Shown piece by piece: positions 22,262 through 32,552 of a stretch of DNA of 64,000 bases. The notes below the pieces were generated by a model. It had not been told where the DNA came from. It worked only from the letters and a program-made list of their open reading frames with translations, and did no database searches. This DNA comes from Ctenosaura bakeri (lineage: Eukaryota > Chordata > Lepidosauria > Squamata > Iguanidae): the NCBI GenBank assembly GCA_948474755.1, contig CAOLHI010001659.1, positions 372,001 through 436,000 of the forward strand, written 5' to 3'. Position 1 is the first letter of the stretch. Every line of letters starts with the position of its first letter. Both the position numbers and the translations under genes were made by a program.

Positions 22262-23245
22262 AAAGAAATTGCTAAGACTCCCCTCGGGTACCCCGGCAGC
22301 TTTGGTTCAGGCTGAGGTCGGGTTTCCATCCATCAGAGCCCGTATTCATTTGGCTCTATTTAATTATTGGAGAATAGTTAAAGATTCTTCAGTTAGAACT
22401 TTTCCCAAGTTATATTTCAAACAGTTATCTAAATGTAAAGTATGGAAGTCAAGATATCATAAGTTGCTCGAATGGTATCCTAGCCCATCTGACAACTTTC
22501 TCATCTTGAGTTCCAAAGAGAAGCTCCAGGATTATTTCTTCCATCATGCCACTCAATCAGACAGACAGGCTATCAATAATTCTAATTCTTCTAAATGGTA
22601 CAAATTCTACAAACTTGACCATCAAAAGGCCATTTATTTGACAAAGCTTACCTTCCCAAAGCTTAGGCAAGCTTTCACAGCCCTTCGGTTTCAGTGCATG
22701 CCTACTGCTGTGATTGACAGCAGATACTCGCATATTCCTTAGGCCCTCCACTTATGCATTTGTGGGGGCCCTGAAATAGAGGATTTGCCTCACTATTTGT
22801 TTTCTTGTCCATTATATTCTGATCCAAAAGCCAAATTTTTGGGATCTATTTTGCATCATTTGGAATCTAATACTAATACTGTCTTAGAAAAGATCTTCTA
22901 TCTCCTTTCTGATATTGACTACATGGTAACTCGTAAGGTCTCTCTTTTCACTCTGGCAGCTATGAAAATCCGGGCCAGATATGTTGCCAATGTCGTGGTT
23001 GATTGTTCTAGAGACGCGCTTACCTAATTATAGTTTTATTGTCTATGTTTTAACTAAACCAAACTCTAAATTTTTCTCACATACGACTATTATGTAACTT
23101 ACCGTATGATGTATTTTGCCATGTTGTCTTTACATATGTATTTTATTTTAACATTTTGTATTGTACTGTATTGTGTTGCGTTTTAATATTCTGTATGCAA
23201 ATGGCCTTTGGTTTACGCATTAATAAATTGATACAATTGAATACT
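22262..23245 (+). pseudogene. C-terminal region and 3' UTR of the split LINE
   Basis: Continues the frame left at 16589: L-R-L-P-S-G-T-P-A-A-L-V-Q-A-E-V-G, then a basic/aromatic region, then a knuckle of the form C-I-C-G-G-P-E-I-E-D ... H-Y-L-F-S-C (about 22755-22812). One stop (TAG at 22741) separates the knuckle from the upstream part. The frame closes at about 23027 and a 3' UTR follows. It directly abuts the truncated retroviral LTR at 23246. Confidence 0.8.
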
Positions 23246-23331
23246 ACAATAGACCATTCTGTGGCTGCACATTCTTGATGTTGCAAGTAGAAATTCTACT
23301 TTACTTTGTTTCTTTTTCCTTTTCCTCCTCA
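23246..23331 (-). repeat. Truncated 3' LTR (U3 start only)
   Basis: Eighty-six bases match the start of the 5' LTR (25622-25537) with only one or two differences. The remainder of U3, R and U5 is absent. Confidence 0.85.
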
Positions 23332-23345
23332 TTCCCCCTTTTTAT
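23332..23345 (-). other. Polypurine tract of the retrovirus
   Basis: Minus reads ATAAAAAGGGGGAA immediately before the TG that starts the 3' LTR. It is the expected plus-strand primer. Confidence 0.75.
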
Positions 23346-23375
23346 GCTAAATTCTACACAGCAATTTAAGTAAAA

Positions 23376-24565
23376 TTACTTGGTTTGGGCCATTAAGGCA
23401 TAAGCTGCAGCTTTCCCATCCATAATTTTACTCATTGCAGATTGGAAGCAGTTTAGCAAGCAAGGTACTATCATACATATCATTAGCCCTATCATTAATA
23501 CAAAGAGAAATCCCACGAATAGCGTCTTCAGCCATGCTAAATTCGGGAGCCAGGAAGTTAACCATGCCTACATATCCTCAGACTGCGAGTATGATTTCCT
23601 AATATTAGATACCACAGAGTGTATTTTCTCCACATTGGTTTCTACTACTCCAGATTCATTAACATAATGACAGCAAGTGGTATTTAACCATACACACAAG
23701 CCTCCTTCTCGGCTGAGGAGGTAATCCAGGGCTATTTTATGCTGTGTCAGTACAGAGACCAACAAGTCCACCTCTCTCTGAAGGGCACTGATCCCTTTAG
23801 CTGTTGAATTGGCCAATTTCTCCAACTGGGCTGACAGTCGCCTTATCTGCCTTATGTTAAGGGCAACTCCTGTCATGGGGAACATTATGGCTCCAAATCT
23901 TTCACTCTCAGGTATGTGTTGTCAGGATCATACCCATAGCTTTCATCATAAGCTCTCTCTTTCCTCTTGTCCAACCAAACTGCCTATCCCATGTCTCCAT
24001 TGGTTGCTGGATCGGATGGAAGGTGATGCCTGCAGTAGCCAGGTTTCCGATGGTGCAAGTGCCATTCCAGACCAAGGGCAGTGCCTTCCCTGCCCAGGAT
24101 CCACATATTTAATACATACCGGGGGCAGTCTGTAGATCCATTGATTGCTGTGCCCTATAGCAACTTCCTGAATTCTGATCAGGGGGTTAACTCCTCTTAG
24201 ATGCCCATACATAGTTACTATATCGACGGTGTCCTCTGTTCCACACACGAAAGGGGTGGAAACGTTCGGGTTAGTCTTTTTACAATTGGAGTTGTTATAT
24301 TCCAGGACAAAAATAGTTACATTACAGTTGGGGTAATCTCCCACTGATATTCTAGGCAAGGGATGTTGTCGTCTTCCCCCTTGCCCAGAAGTTACATAGT
24401 ACCCTTCCTGGGAGAAGTTCCACCTCCTTACACACAAAGGAGCCAGGGGTACCTTTCCCGTTCTGCTCAGTATGAACTAACCAGAGTTCCTTAAGGGCTG
24501 TGTCTTGTTCGTAGTAAACGCATATATAGTAGCACTATTCCATCCAGTCAGATTCATAGGAGTAC
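23376..24565 (-). pseudogene. Retroviral env (surface and transmembrane subunits), broken
   Basis: Surface-subunit sequence with several N-x-S/T sites occupies about 24565-23946 and changes frame near 24440. The transmembrane subunit lies at about 23900-23376. It has a heptad region (R-R-L-S-A-Q-L-E-K-L-A), an immunosuppressive-domain-like stretch, and the C-x6-C-C motif (C-V-W-L-N-T-T-C-C, about 23705-23680) of gamma-type envelopes. After a frame change near 23570 comes a hydrophobic anchor ending in C-L-L-N-C-F. The stop is TAA at 23376. At least three disruptions mean no complete envelope can be made. Similar lizard env genes have been captured for placental use, but this copy gives no sign of that. 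Confidence 0.8.
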
Positions 24566-24569
24566 TGGT

Positions 24570-24798
24570 CTGGGTATCCAGGGTCCCCCACCACCACTGC
24601 ATACACAGCCCTGATCTTTTCTGGGTCCAAACTTCCTTCTGACAGCCACCCCACCTTGAATGACAGCCATTCTACCTCACACAAGTTTCACAAACTGCCT
24701 GCCGTCATTTTGGGGCATCCGTAGTCTCCACTAAACCCTTTTTTGAGGTTTTTCAGCATACATTGGAGCAGCGTTTGTCGGCTGTTACCTCCACCCAT
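24570..24798 (-). pseudogene. Retroviral gag, matrix N-terminus only
   Basis: An ATG at 24798 begins M-G-G-G-N-S, a plausible myristoylation signal. Further on is a matrix-like stretch (W-L-S-F-K-V-G-W near 24650 and P-G-Y-P-D-Q near 24575) whose order resembles gammaretroviral matrix. Stops and a frameshift interrupt it, and everything downstream of matrix is gone. Matrix would direct Gag to the plasma membrane in an intact virus. Confidence 0.6.
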
Positions 24799-25111
24799 TT
24801 TCCTCCCTGATTATAACAATATACAGTGGGTCAAGGGAATTGGACTGTGGGTAAGGGGTCCCAGCAGTCCGACACAGCAGGGTTTTAGACAGTCACACAC
24901 GTGCACCGATCCAGACACCTGGACTCTCAACAGTATGTGCTGGGAAATGCAATGCCACTCACACACTCTTTCACCCAAACAACATGGCCACCCTCCTTTT
25001 CCCGTCCTCCTAAGGAGTCCTGCGGTTTCAGTAGCCCCCCTCTGGGGTCACTCTAATAGGGCAGGTCCTAAGGGGGTGATCAAGCCCCTCTTTACCCCTT
25101 TTCACACAATT

Positions 25112-25130
25112 TTTGAGGAGGCACTTACCT
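25112..25130 (-). promoter_or_regulatory. Leader splice donor of the retrovirus
   Basis: Minus reads TTAG|GTAAGTG about 190 bases after the primer site. This is the expected place for the donor that makes spliced env RNA. Confidence 0.5.
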
Positions 25131-25314
25131 AAGGCAATGTCTCTGGCGAATTTTCAAACCGCCCTGGGTTCCCAAGCTGGCAGACCGATCCCTGTGTCCG
25201 ATGCCCTCACGAGGAGGACCATCCGACAAAACGTCGGGGTGCCCAAGGTCCCTGTCAGTGGGGCACAGATACTGGGGAAGCGGTGGCCGCTTAAGTGGGC
25301 AAAAGGCCCCTCAG

Positions 25315-25332
25315 ATCCCAAGCAAGCCCCCA
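25315..25332 (-). other. Retroviral primer-binding site, tRNA-Pro-like
   Basis: Minus reads TGGGGGCTTGCTTGGGAT, 14 of 18 matches to the tRNA-Pro site used by gammaretroviruses. It lies 5 bases downstream of the LTR end, which is where a primer site belongs. Confidence 0.75.
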
Positions 25333-25337
25333 GAAAA

Positions 25338-25622
25338 TGTTGCAGAAAATAGAGATCGAGACCCATGGAGTGGAAATTCACAGTTTATTCAGCCAGCTGA
25401 GCCTCGGTGGAATGGCTTCCAAAAACCGAGTGCCCATCCCCATAAATTCACAACAGTTTATACATTCTTCGGTACAGTATTTTCTTTCGTACAGTGTCAT
25501 CATGTTCATACATGGCACCAGATTATGCTACATACTACAATAGACCATTCTGTGGCTGCACATTCTTGATGTCGCAAGTAGAAATTCTACTTTACTTTGT
25601 TTCTTTTTCCTTTTCCTCCTCA
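25338..25622 (-). repeat. 5' LTR of the endogenous retrovirus
   Basis: On minus the LTR starts TGAGGAGG and ends TGCAACA, 285 bp. It has a TATA box (tgtataaact, about 25455) and AATAAA (about 25386), roughly 70 bases apart, as in a short R region. Its first 86 bases recur at 23331-23246, which fixes the left LTR end independently. Confidence 0.8.
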
Positions 25623-27300
25623 ATATGGCCACTAGATATTTGTTTCTTACTTCTCTCCACATGTGTGGTCAGCTGTCTCTGCTTGTTACTGTCTCTCTTC
25701 TTCATTGCAAACTTGGTGTAAGGTTGCCCATGGCCTCCCTGCTGATTGCTTTTACAGTACATTTTGTACAAGAGGTCTGTGGTTAAGCAGTACTGTCATT
25801 TGGTTGATTTTCAGTAAGCTTTGTAGGGGCCTCTTTTAAGGACCCCAATTGTGGACAACTGCTCAAAGATAGACATAACAGTTTGTGCTGTTAGCAGGCT
25901 TTGTCTGGTTAGGAAGGCAATTATGTTGTAATTCTTTAAGTTTATCAAGTTTGTATTTACATTCCCATCCTGCAAAAGCTGTTCAGCTGCTGAGCAGATA
26001 GCAGCAATCTGCTAGGATGGAGACGGGGAGGCAAGAACCTTTTCCATAGAAGAGGAGAAATCTATGAGTTCCTGGCTTTCAGTCTCTGCTTGTAAATCCC
26101 TGTAGTGCATCATGTCTATCAGAGAGATTAGAGGGGATTAGGTTACTTATGAGAGATGACTGTCTGCTTGTTATGTAATTGTCAGCTTTTGGCTGTTTCA
26201 TAGACCTGGAAGTATTTTAAACGCTTAAACTCATTTAGTCAGGTTCTCTGACGAATCCTCAGTGAGTTTATGACCTGGCCATGCCTTGAGGTCCCCTCTG
26301 ACCTAATTCTCCATGTGTACAGCCAGTCCTCTTTGCCAGCAAGGCTTTTCAGCCATAAATGTATGATTGATATATACAACAATTAAACAATATCACGAAT
26401 TGGGGGAGTACAGCATGGTAACAGGGCCGAAGTTTAAAGCTATTTATAAAATATGCTGCTACCATTTTATTAGTGACCCTAATAGAGTAGGCCAAGTTTG
26501 ATCCTCAGGCTAATTCTTTACTGAGATCTAAAACCCTTCAAATCAAGAGTTTCAAAACAGAGGCTAGGCCTTATCCCAAATGCTTAAGGGAGACTATTGC
26601 CAAGATAAAAGGAAACTCTCTAGAGTTCTTTCTGGCTTGATTCATAACAAGTTTTACTTTGATGTTTGATGAAGACCCTTTTGTATAATCATTTTGTCTA
26701 ATGTTTTAATAAAAAAAAAATCCATATTCTCAGCCAGGCATTCTACTTGAATTAAAAATTAATTCATATAATTTTTCATACTATCTTGAGTTAAAATTGG
26801 AACTTTATAGCAACTTATTGGTACTGTAATGCCATGTGATTTAACAATTTGCTCTCCCATGAGGTAAAAGCAGCAGGGAGGAGATGGCTACTTTGGCTTC
26901 CTTCATTTTAAATTTTCTTTTATTCCTTTACCTGGATGAATGCACAGTTAAGATTGCTATAGTGCCTGGTTGACAGTTTTACTGAGATTCTAGGCATACC
27001 ATCCAGTCTGGCCTGGATTCTAATGTTTCTGGTTGTTGTTATTTTACAGAAAATCTCTAGCCCTTGTAAAAGCTGATATAGGGCAAACTTTGTAGTCACT
27101 ATTCTGTAATTAATATTCTATTTTGTGAGGAGAAGGTCTGCCCCGTCATTCAGCACATTTGGCTTTGACTAACATTTTTACGAAGTTATAACTATAATTT
27201 CCAATTCCCCTTGTCAGGGTTTTGGAGGAAAGCATTGCTAAACTCCAGTTTTAAGACCTCAATTTTCTAGGCTTTTTCACTCTTGGTTGTGAGAAGAAAA
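25623..27300. other. No gene recognised; one unnamed repeat copy
   Basis: Apart from the repeat at 26260-26430 this 1.7-kb stretch shows no coding frame longer than the 75-residue tail end of the LTR region and no element I can name. Confidence 0.4.
26260..26430 (+). repeat. Unnamed interspersed repeat, copy 2
   Basis: Same ordered blocks as 11480-11665, including 'tgacctggccatgccttga', 'gccataaatg' and the closing 'catggtaacaggg'. Confidence 0.45.
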
Positions 27301-27302
27301 GA

Positions 27303-27530
27303 CAGTGGCATAGCTAGAGCTTTTGCTGCCTGAGTTTGCTGCTCTCCAGGGTTTGAATCTCCACTCAGCCATGGAAATCCACTGGGTGACCTTAGGCAAG
27401 TCACACTATCTCAGCCTCAGAGGAAGGCAAAAGCAAACCCCATCTGAACAAATCTTGCCAGGAAAACCTTGGGTTGCTTTAGGCTGGCCATAAGTCACAA
27501 ACAATTTGAAGCCAGCCAACAACAATCCCT
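27303..27530 (+). mobile_element. CORE-type SINE
   Basis: A box-B-like gggtttgaatctcc (27343-27356) is followed by the conserved core 'gtgaccttaggcaagtcaca', a purine-rich block 'cagaggaaggcaaaagcaaa', and a tail ending 'gccataagtcacaaac' then caacaacaa. The arrangement is that of tRNA-derived CORE-SINEs (MIR-like). A second, older copy lies inverted at 58128-58298, and the 5S-derived SINE at 59757 shares its tail. Confidence 0.75.
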
Positions 27531-27539
27531 AAGACCAGT

Positions 27540-28190
27540 GATAGTCTAAACAAGCAAATTGTGATTATCTAAACAATCCTGCTCAGACTATCTGAAATGG
27601 CACACTGACAATTTTTACCAGTGAGCTAAAGACCAGCATTTTATTTCTGCCCATTGACTATAGTTGTTTCTTTCCTTTCTAGAAACTTGTCAGATACCAG
27701 CACAAATCCAGGGACTACCACTTTGACTAGTACAGATTGAAATAAGATGTTTGCATGCATTGATCACTGTGATTAGGCTATCTCTGTGTAAAGTGAGTTA
27801 CAGCAGCTGCCATATCCCAGTATGAACTAGGAACCATAGAAGCCAGTTGTGCTTCCAAAGAGAAGACGAGCTTTAAAAGCACTTGGGACAGTGATCCAGA
27901 TCTTTCTAGGATGAAGGAGAGAACAATCCCCATCCACAATAGGCTAAAGATCACCTCCTAGTCCAGAGGCAAAAGCAACACCTTTACCTACTTAAGACTA
28001 AGGTTCAAATTGTTGGTCACTATCCAATGTATTACCAGACAATGATTTGAATGAATGAATCAATAAATAAATCTTTATTGCTCAGCTAAAAGCCATTGCA
28101 ACTCAGCACAGTCAGGCAAAATACATCTAAATAACAGAATAGGACATTACAAATGGTAATAGACTCATATAAAAGCTAACATACAAGAAC
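27540..28190. other. No gene recognised
   Basis: Ordinary DNA. A tgaatgaatgaatcaataaa run at about 28047-28066 followed by 'tctttattg' may be the inverted 3' end of a LINE, but nothing else supports it. Confidence 0.35.
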
Positions 28191-28194
28191 AAGA

Positions 28195-29150
28195 AGTTCT
28201 TTCACATCCATTTTGATTTTTCTTTATTGTAAAATATAATATTATTTCCAAATTTCCTTTTTAAGTAAGATGTTGTTGGATTCCATTCTGTCTCATTTTC
28301 AAGCTTTGCAGTCCCCATGAGAGTTCTTGACAGTTTATCACAATCTTTTGTTTCCATAAGCTTTAAAAGCCATTCATCCAGTTCTGGTGTTTGGTCACTC
28401 TTCCAGTAACTTGCATAGACAATCCTAGCTGTGGTGATCATGTATAGCACTATTCTCCATAGCTTTTTCTTATTAAGTTGATCTATATCAGGAATAATGT
28501 TTAAAAAGAAATGCTCAGGAGACACTGGAATGTTAATTTCCAACATGTCTGACATGATTTTATTAATGCTCTTCCAGAATCTTTTTGCCTTTGGACGTGT
28601 CCACCACACGTGGAAGAATGATCCTTCTTCTTTCTTACATTTCCAACAGACCGTTTTCCCTGTTTTCTATGTCTTATTAAATTTAGAAGGGCTTAGATAT
28701 CACCTATATAGCATTTTAGATGGTTTTCTTTTACATTTTGGAATAAATTTTTGTGTCCTTTTCAACTTTTTTCCCATTCTTCCAACTGTATCATCTTAAC
28801 CAATATTCTGTGCCCATTTGACCATCACCTCTTTTATCGTTTCTGTTTTTAGTTCCCTATTTAAGATAAATTTATAGATTTGTGTGTCAGATGGGTTTGT
28901 TTATCAGAGATAGCTATTTCAAATTCATTCATCTCCAATTTACTAAGGAACTCTACTAATTTTAAATCCATTTTAAATCTCTCTTTAATTTGCATATATA
29001 GGAACCATTGTCTGGGAAAACCTTCCTCTTCTAATTCAGTCTTTGTTTTCAGTTTGTAGTTTTCTTCCTCTGTTAGTATATCTTTGTAGTGAATCCATCT
29101 TTCATGATGACCTTTCTGCTCTGGGAGCTGCCTTACTGCATGATGTTGTT
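28195..29150 (-). mobile_element. L1 3' fragment
   Basis: The minus-strand ORF2 C-terminal region starts near 29150 and ends about 28202. It includes H-E-R-W-I-H-Y-K-D near 29090-29070, the I-K-E-R-F-K-M-D-L block near 28990-28960, and a 135-codon open piece after the knuckle (28609-28202). Frameshifts occur near 28910 and 28680. No 5' half is present. Confidence 0.85.
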
Positions 29151-29172
29151 ATTAACCAGCTGCTATCCCATT

Positions 29173-29800
29173 GTCATGCCCTGCTCCCAAGATCCAGGCA
29201 TAGACTCTGATTCAGAGACTGAAACAGCAGAACCTGCAGAACACGACATAGACTCTGGCTCAGAGACTGTTAACAGCAGTACCTGCTGAACAGTACCACC
29301 CACCCCAGAGACAGAATAGGGGAGAGTGCCAGCCCTAGCAGAGAACCTTGCTCCTTCTGACACAGAAGATAACTTACCAATACCCATCTTTGTCCAGTGT
29401 AGACACCAAAGGGAACTCCTATGCCAATCCCAGCACATTTATACCAAACAACAATTAATCAAGCACCAGCTACACTGATCTCTGAACCTATAAGAGCTGA
29501 GCCATTCCCCTCCAGACCTTGTTGGTGATTAACTGATAGTTTCTGCTGCCGTGTCTCTGCTTGTTTCCCTTGCCTGTTGTTCTTGCCTCTGACTTGTGTT
29601 TATATTGCCTGCCTTTGATTGTTAGATCTTACTGGGACTGTTATTTGCTTCACATTTGTAAGACTGTTTCCTTGCTAAAGTAAACTGAGTAATTACTTTA
29701 CTGCCAGAACCTCTTGCTGTGTGGCTGAATCCTTATCAACTGCCTTTGGCTGTCTGCCCAGACCAAGCATGGAAACCTGTCTCCAAGTGGGACAAATCTG
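29173..29800 (+). mobile_element. Candidate solo LTR
   Basis: It begins TGTCATGCCCTG, has a TATA-like ctataagag at 29488, a pyrimidine-rich middle, and no coding content. I found neither a clear CA end nor a target duplication, so the right boundary is a guess. Confidence 0.35.
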
Positions 29801-31690
29801 GTGTTTTTAATTGTCGGGGGGAAATGCCAATAACCATCCTTTCCTGTGGCAATCGCAATAGCTGGGCCCATGCGGCATCCTTCTGTCACCAAGCCAGTAG
29901 TGGGCAGGGTTTGGGTGGTCTTTGTGTCTCTCCCTCAGCAGCTCCCAAGGGAATCTCTGTCCAGCAGTTAGGTGGCTGCTTCCCTTGTGTTAGCAGCGCT
30001 TACAGAAGAAGTGGGGAAGGAAGGCCACACCAGGGTACTTCAGCACGAATCACTGTGGCAACATCAGTCTCCATGTCCCATTTGAATTTCAAAGAAATTT
30101 TTTACTGACAGCATCACTGTGAGCATGTTAGCACAATAGCAACTGGCAGTGAGCACTCATTACTGTCAGGTGGCCAGCTCCAAAAAGGGAAATGTCTGGG
30201 AGCTATCACAAGGATTACCTTTCCTCCCTTCCCCATCCCCATTGCCATTTCAGATACAGCCAAAGAGAGGGGAAGCCACCGTTGGTCCTCTCTCCATGCA
30301 GATCTTGCTGCTCTCCTCTCAGCACAGGTCTGCCACCACGGATAAGGCCCATCATTCCCAGGTTCTGGTCCAAACAAGTCTCCTCAGTGACCAAAGGCTC
30401 CCTCATTCTTGCAAGAGTCAGTATTCCCAGAACTCCTGTGCCAAATGACTGCAGGAATGGACCCTCCCACCAGAAAGTCCTGCAAAACTCCCATGTCCCA
30501 TACCCATGCCAACATTCAATGTAGCACTTGCCAGACAGACATGCCAATAGATGAGGTGCCCTAGTCCATCTGCTAATCAGAGTACATTGTTGTGCTCCTG
30601 CACTCGTGGGCTTACCCTTGACAATGGCTGACAGCGAAGTTCCACCCTCATTCATAGCATTCCTTGATTCCCCTCCCCAAACTGTTTCCCAATCACTCAA
30701 CTGGTTTATACTGGCCCCTCAACAATGTCAGTATGAGTCACCCCCCCATATCCTTCCTCCACCCCTACATTCCCTCCGATCATGCCCCATGAAAACAGAT
30801 TCTGCTCCACAGTGTCCTGCGTCTTTTCCTGTGAAGATTCCATACTCCATGTCACCTGGATCCAAGGCACACTTCCCAGCACTACAAATGATTATTCCTC
30901 TCTGCAGTTTGGCTCACTAACAAATGGTGCCTTCCCCGGCTGTTCTTGTGAGAGTCTGCTACGCATCTCCACCCACATCCCAGTGCCAGTGGCACATTCT
31001 CCTCCCCACCCACCTCAACAGTCTCCCTTCCCTTCCCACAGGCCTGCAAGATGCAGGTTGAAGGGACATGCATATCCATGTCCCAGATGGAGCAGCACTG
31101 AAGTCCGGTCCACCTGCCAGCCAGGTATGAAGTCTTCTCTCCTTCAGTGCACTAAATCTCCATGGAAGGGTGGAGGCTGGCAAAACATATCCTTGACCAT
31201 CTGGACCACCCTGGAAATACTGTGTGGGTGGCACATGTGCTTAGGGATTTTGAAATTGATGTTTAAATAGACGAACAAATCCCAGTGGCAAGTTTTGCTA
31301 TCTCATATATGCTTATGAATTTGTTATAGCATGGAAAATGGATAGGCACTCCTTTAATCCCTCTTAACCCTTTAAATACAGCAAGAGTTGGTATATATCA
31401 GGAAATGAATTGCAGATGAATCTGTATGAAACGCCAAATTGGCCCTGGCTTAAATAATATGTACGATTCAGCTCCTGAGTGTTTTGATTGTGTATATGCT
31501 TTGGGAAATAAGAACTTATGCATGAACTAACCTTTAGCAGCCAACTAATACTCTAATACTCAACTAAGACTCTGTATCCTTTTTGGGCCTTTGGAACTTG
31601 TGTATTTTTGTTACTGCTTCTTTTTGAATATCCAGACCACAAGATGTCAAAAATATATAAAGTTCTGCTTTTGTAGGAATGAGAAACTGA
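29800..31690. other. Unassigned, GC-richer block to about 31280
   Basis: From 29800 to 31280 base composition is clearly less AT-rich than the flanks and several overlapping frames of 90-160 codons occur on both strands. None carries a motif I can name, and they overlap each other, as expected for chance frames in C-rich DNA. It could be a decayed DNA transposon or LTR-element interior. Confidence 0.35.
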
Positions 31691-32290
31691 CATCATAAAA
31701 GATTCAGTGATCAAATGGTCTCAGAATCTTGGCAAAATGGTCTCACTTGAGCACTGGGAACAGAGTTGGTAAAGAACTCAGAATTTTTCTGCAGCACAAA
31801 ATCTCTGTGAAAACTATTTGAAGATATTTCATCATTGGTATTTAACCCTGCTGAAATTAAGCAAAATTTACAAAGTGGACAACAGTCTCTGCTGGAAATG
31901 TCAAGAAACTTCTGGAACTTTTTTCCACATGTGGTGGTCTTGTCCAAGAGCGAAAGCCTACTGAACACAAATTCCTAATATGCTTCAAGAAATTTATAAT
32001 CAGAAATTCTCTGTGTCACCTAAGTTATATCTTTTAAATGCGAGTCATGAACTAGACCATAACTTCTCAAGGAACCATTGAAAAACTCTCCTGTATGCAA
32101 TGACAGAATAGTTTTCGCAAGAGCTTGGAAGAAAAATGTTGCCCCAGAATTGCAGGAATGGTTTCTAGATCTGCTGGAAATGAAGAATATGGACATTTTG
32201 ACAAACAGAACCAGGGGAAGGGCAAAATCTACAAGTCAGAAAGAATGGACTCCTATAATGGAAAGGCTAGTCAATATCACTTCCTTTTAG
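31690..32290 (+). mobile_element. Degenerate L1 ORF2 C-terminal fragment
   Basis: Pieces of the L1 C-terminal region appear in order across frame changes: W-S-Q-N-L-G (31710-31730), L-E-H-W-E-Q-S-W, then a knuckle-like C-W-K-C (31890s) with F-F-H-M-W-W, then the terminal helix region (32105-32290). It is one of the most decayed L1 copies here. Confidence 0.75.
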
Positions 32291-32299
32291 GAAATTAAA

Positions 32300-32550
32300 T
32301 TAGGAGTGATAAAATGACTACTTATATTTACTCTTTTCTTTACTGTGCTTTGGTGGTGAATTCTAGAAGATACAATATTATACACTCTGATTTAACAATT
32401 AAATCTTTCAAAGATTAGCTAAGCTCAGGAACAAACATGAAATTATATTTCTGATAATGGAATGTGCCGAGTTTATTTAGATTGACATTTACTAAGTACC
32501 AACAGGGAAAGAAGGAAGTTTAAGATTTTTGATGTTGTTCGATGTAAAGT
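32300..32550. other. No recognised feature
   Basis: AT-rich spacer between the L1 fragment and the Penelope 3' end. Confidence 0.5.
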
Positions 32551-32552
32551 CA

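Larger units (their letters stand above)
14103..23245 (+). mobile_element. APE-type non-LTR retrotransposon (clade unsure, Vingi/I-like), split by an L1
   Basis: It holds endonuclease (14.1-14.8 kb), reverse transcriptase (15.2-16.59 kb) and, beyond the L1 at 16590-22255, a C-terminal region with a Cys/His knuckle (22.26-23.03 kb) and a 3' UTR ending in aataaattgatacaattgaa near 23245. The protein sequence at the break reads L-E-S-L-Q-N-T on the left and L-L-R-L-P-S-G-T-P on the right. It is clearly neither L1 (YADD context and C-terminus differ) nor CR1 (no octamer tail). I think of the Vingi/Ingi group but cannot confirm. Confidence 0.8.
23246..25622 (-). mobile_element. Internally deleted gamma-type endogenous retrovirus
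   Basis: Reading on minus: complete 5' LTR (25622-25338), primer-binding site (25332-25315), leader with splice donor, start of gag, a junction straight into env, polypurine tract, then the first 86 bp of the 3' LTR. Most of gag and all of pol are missing. The 3' LTR is cut off at 23246, where the LINE begins, so no target duplication can be checked. The element is old and broken. Confidence 0.85.

Noticed and set aside
23376..24565. A domesticated, functional envelope gene
   Set aside because: At least three frame breaks separate surface and transmembrane parts, and the membrane anchor is in another frame.
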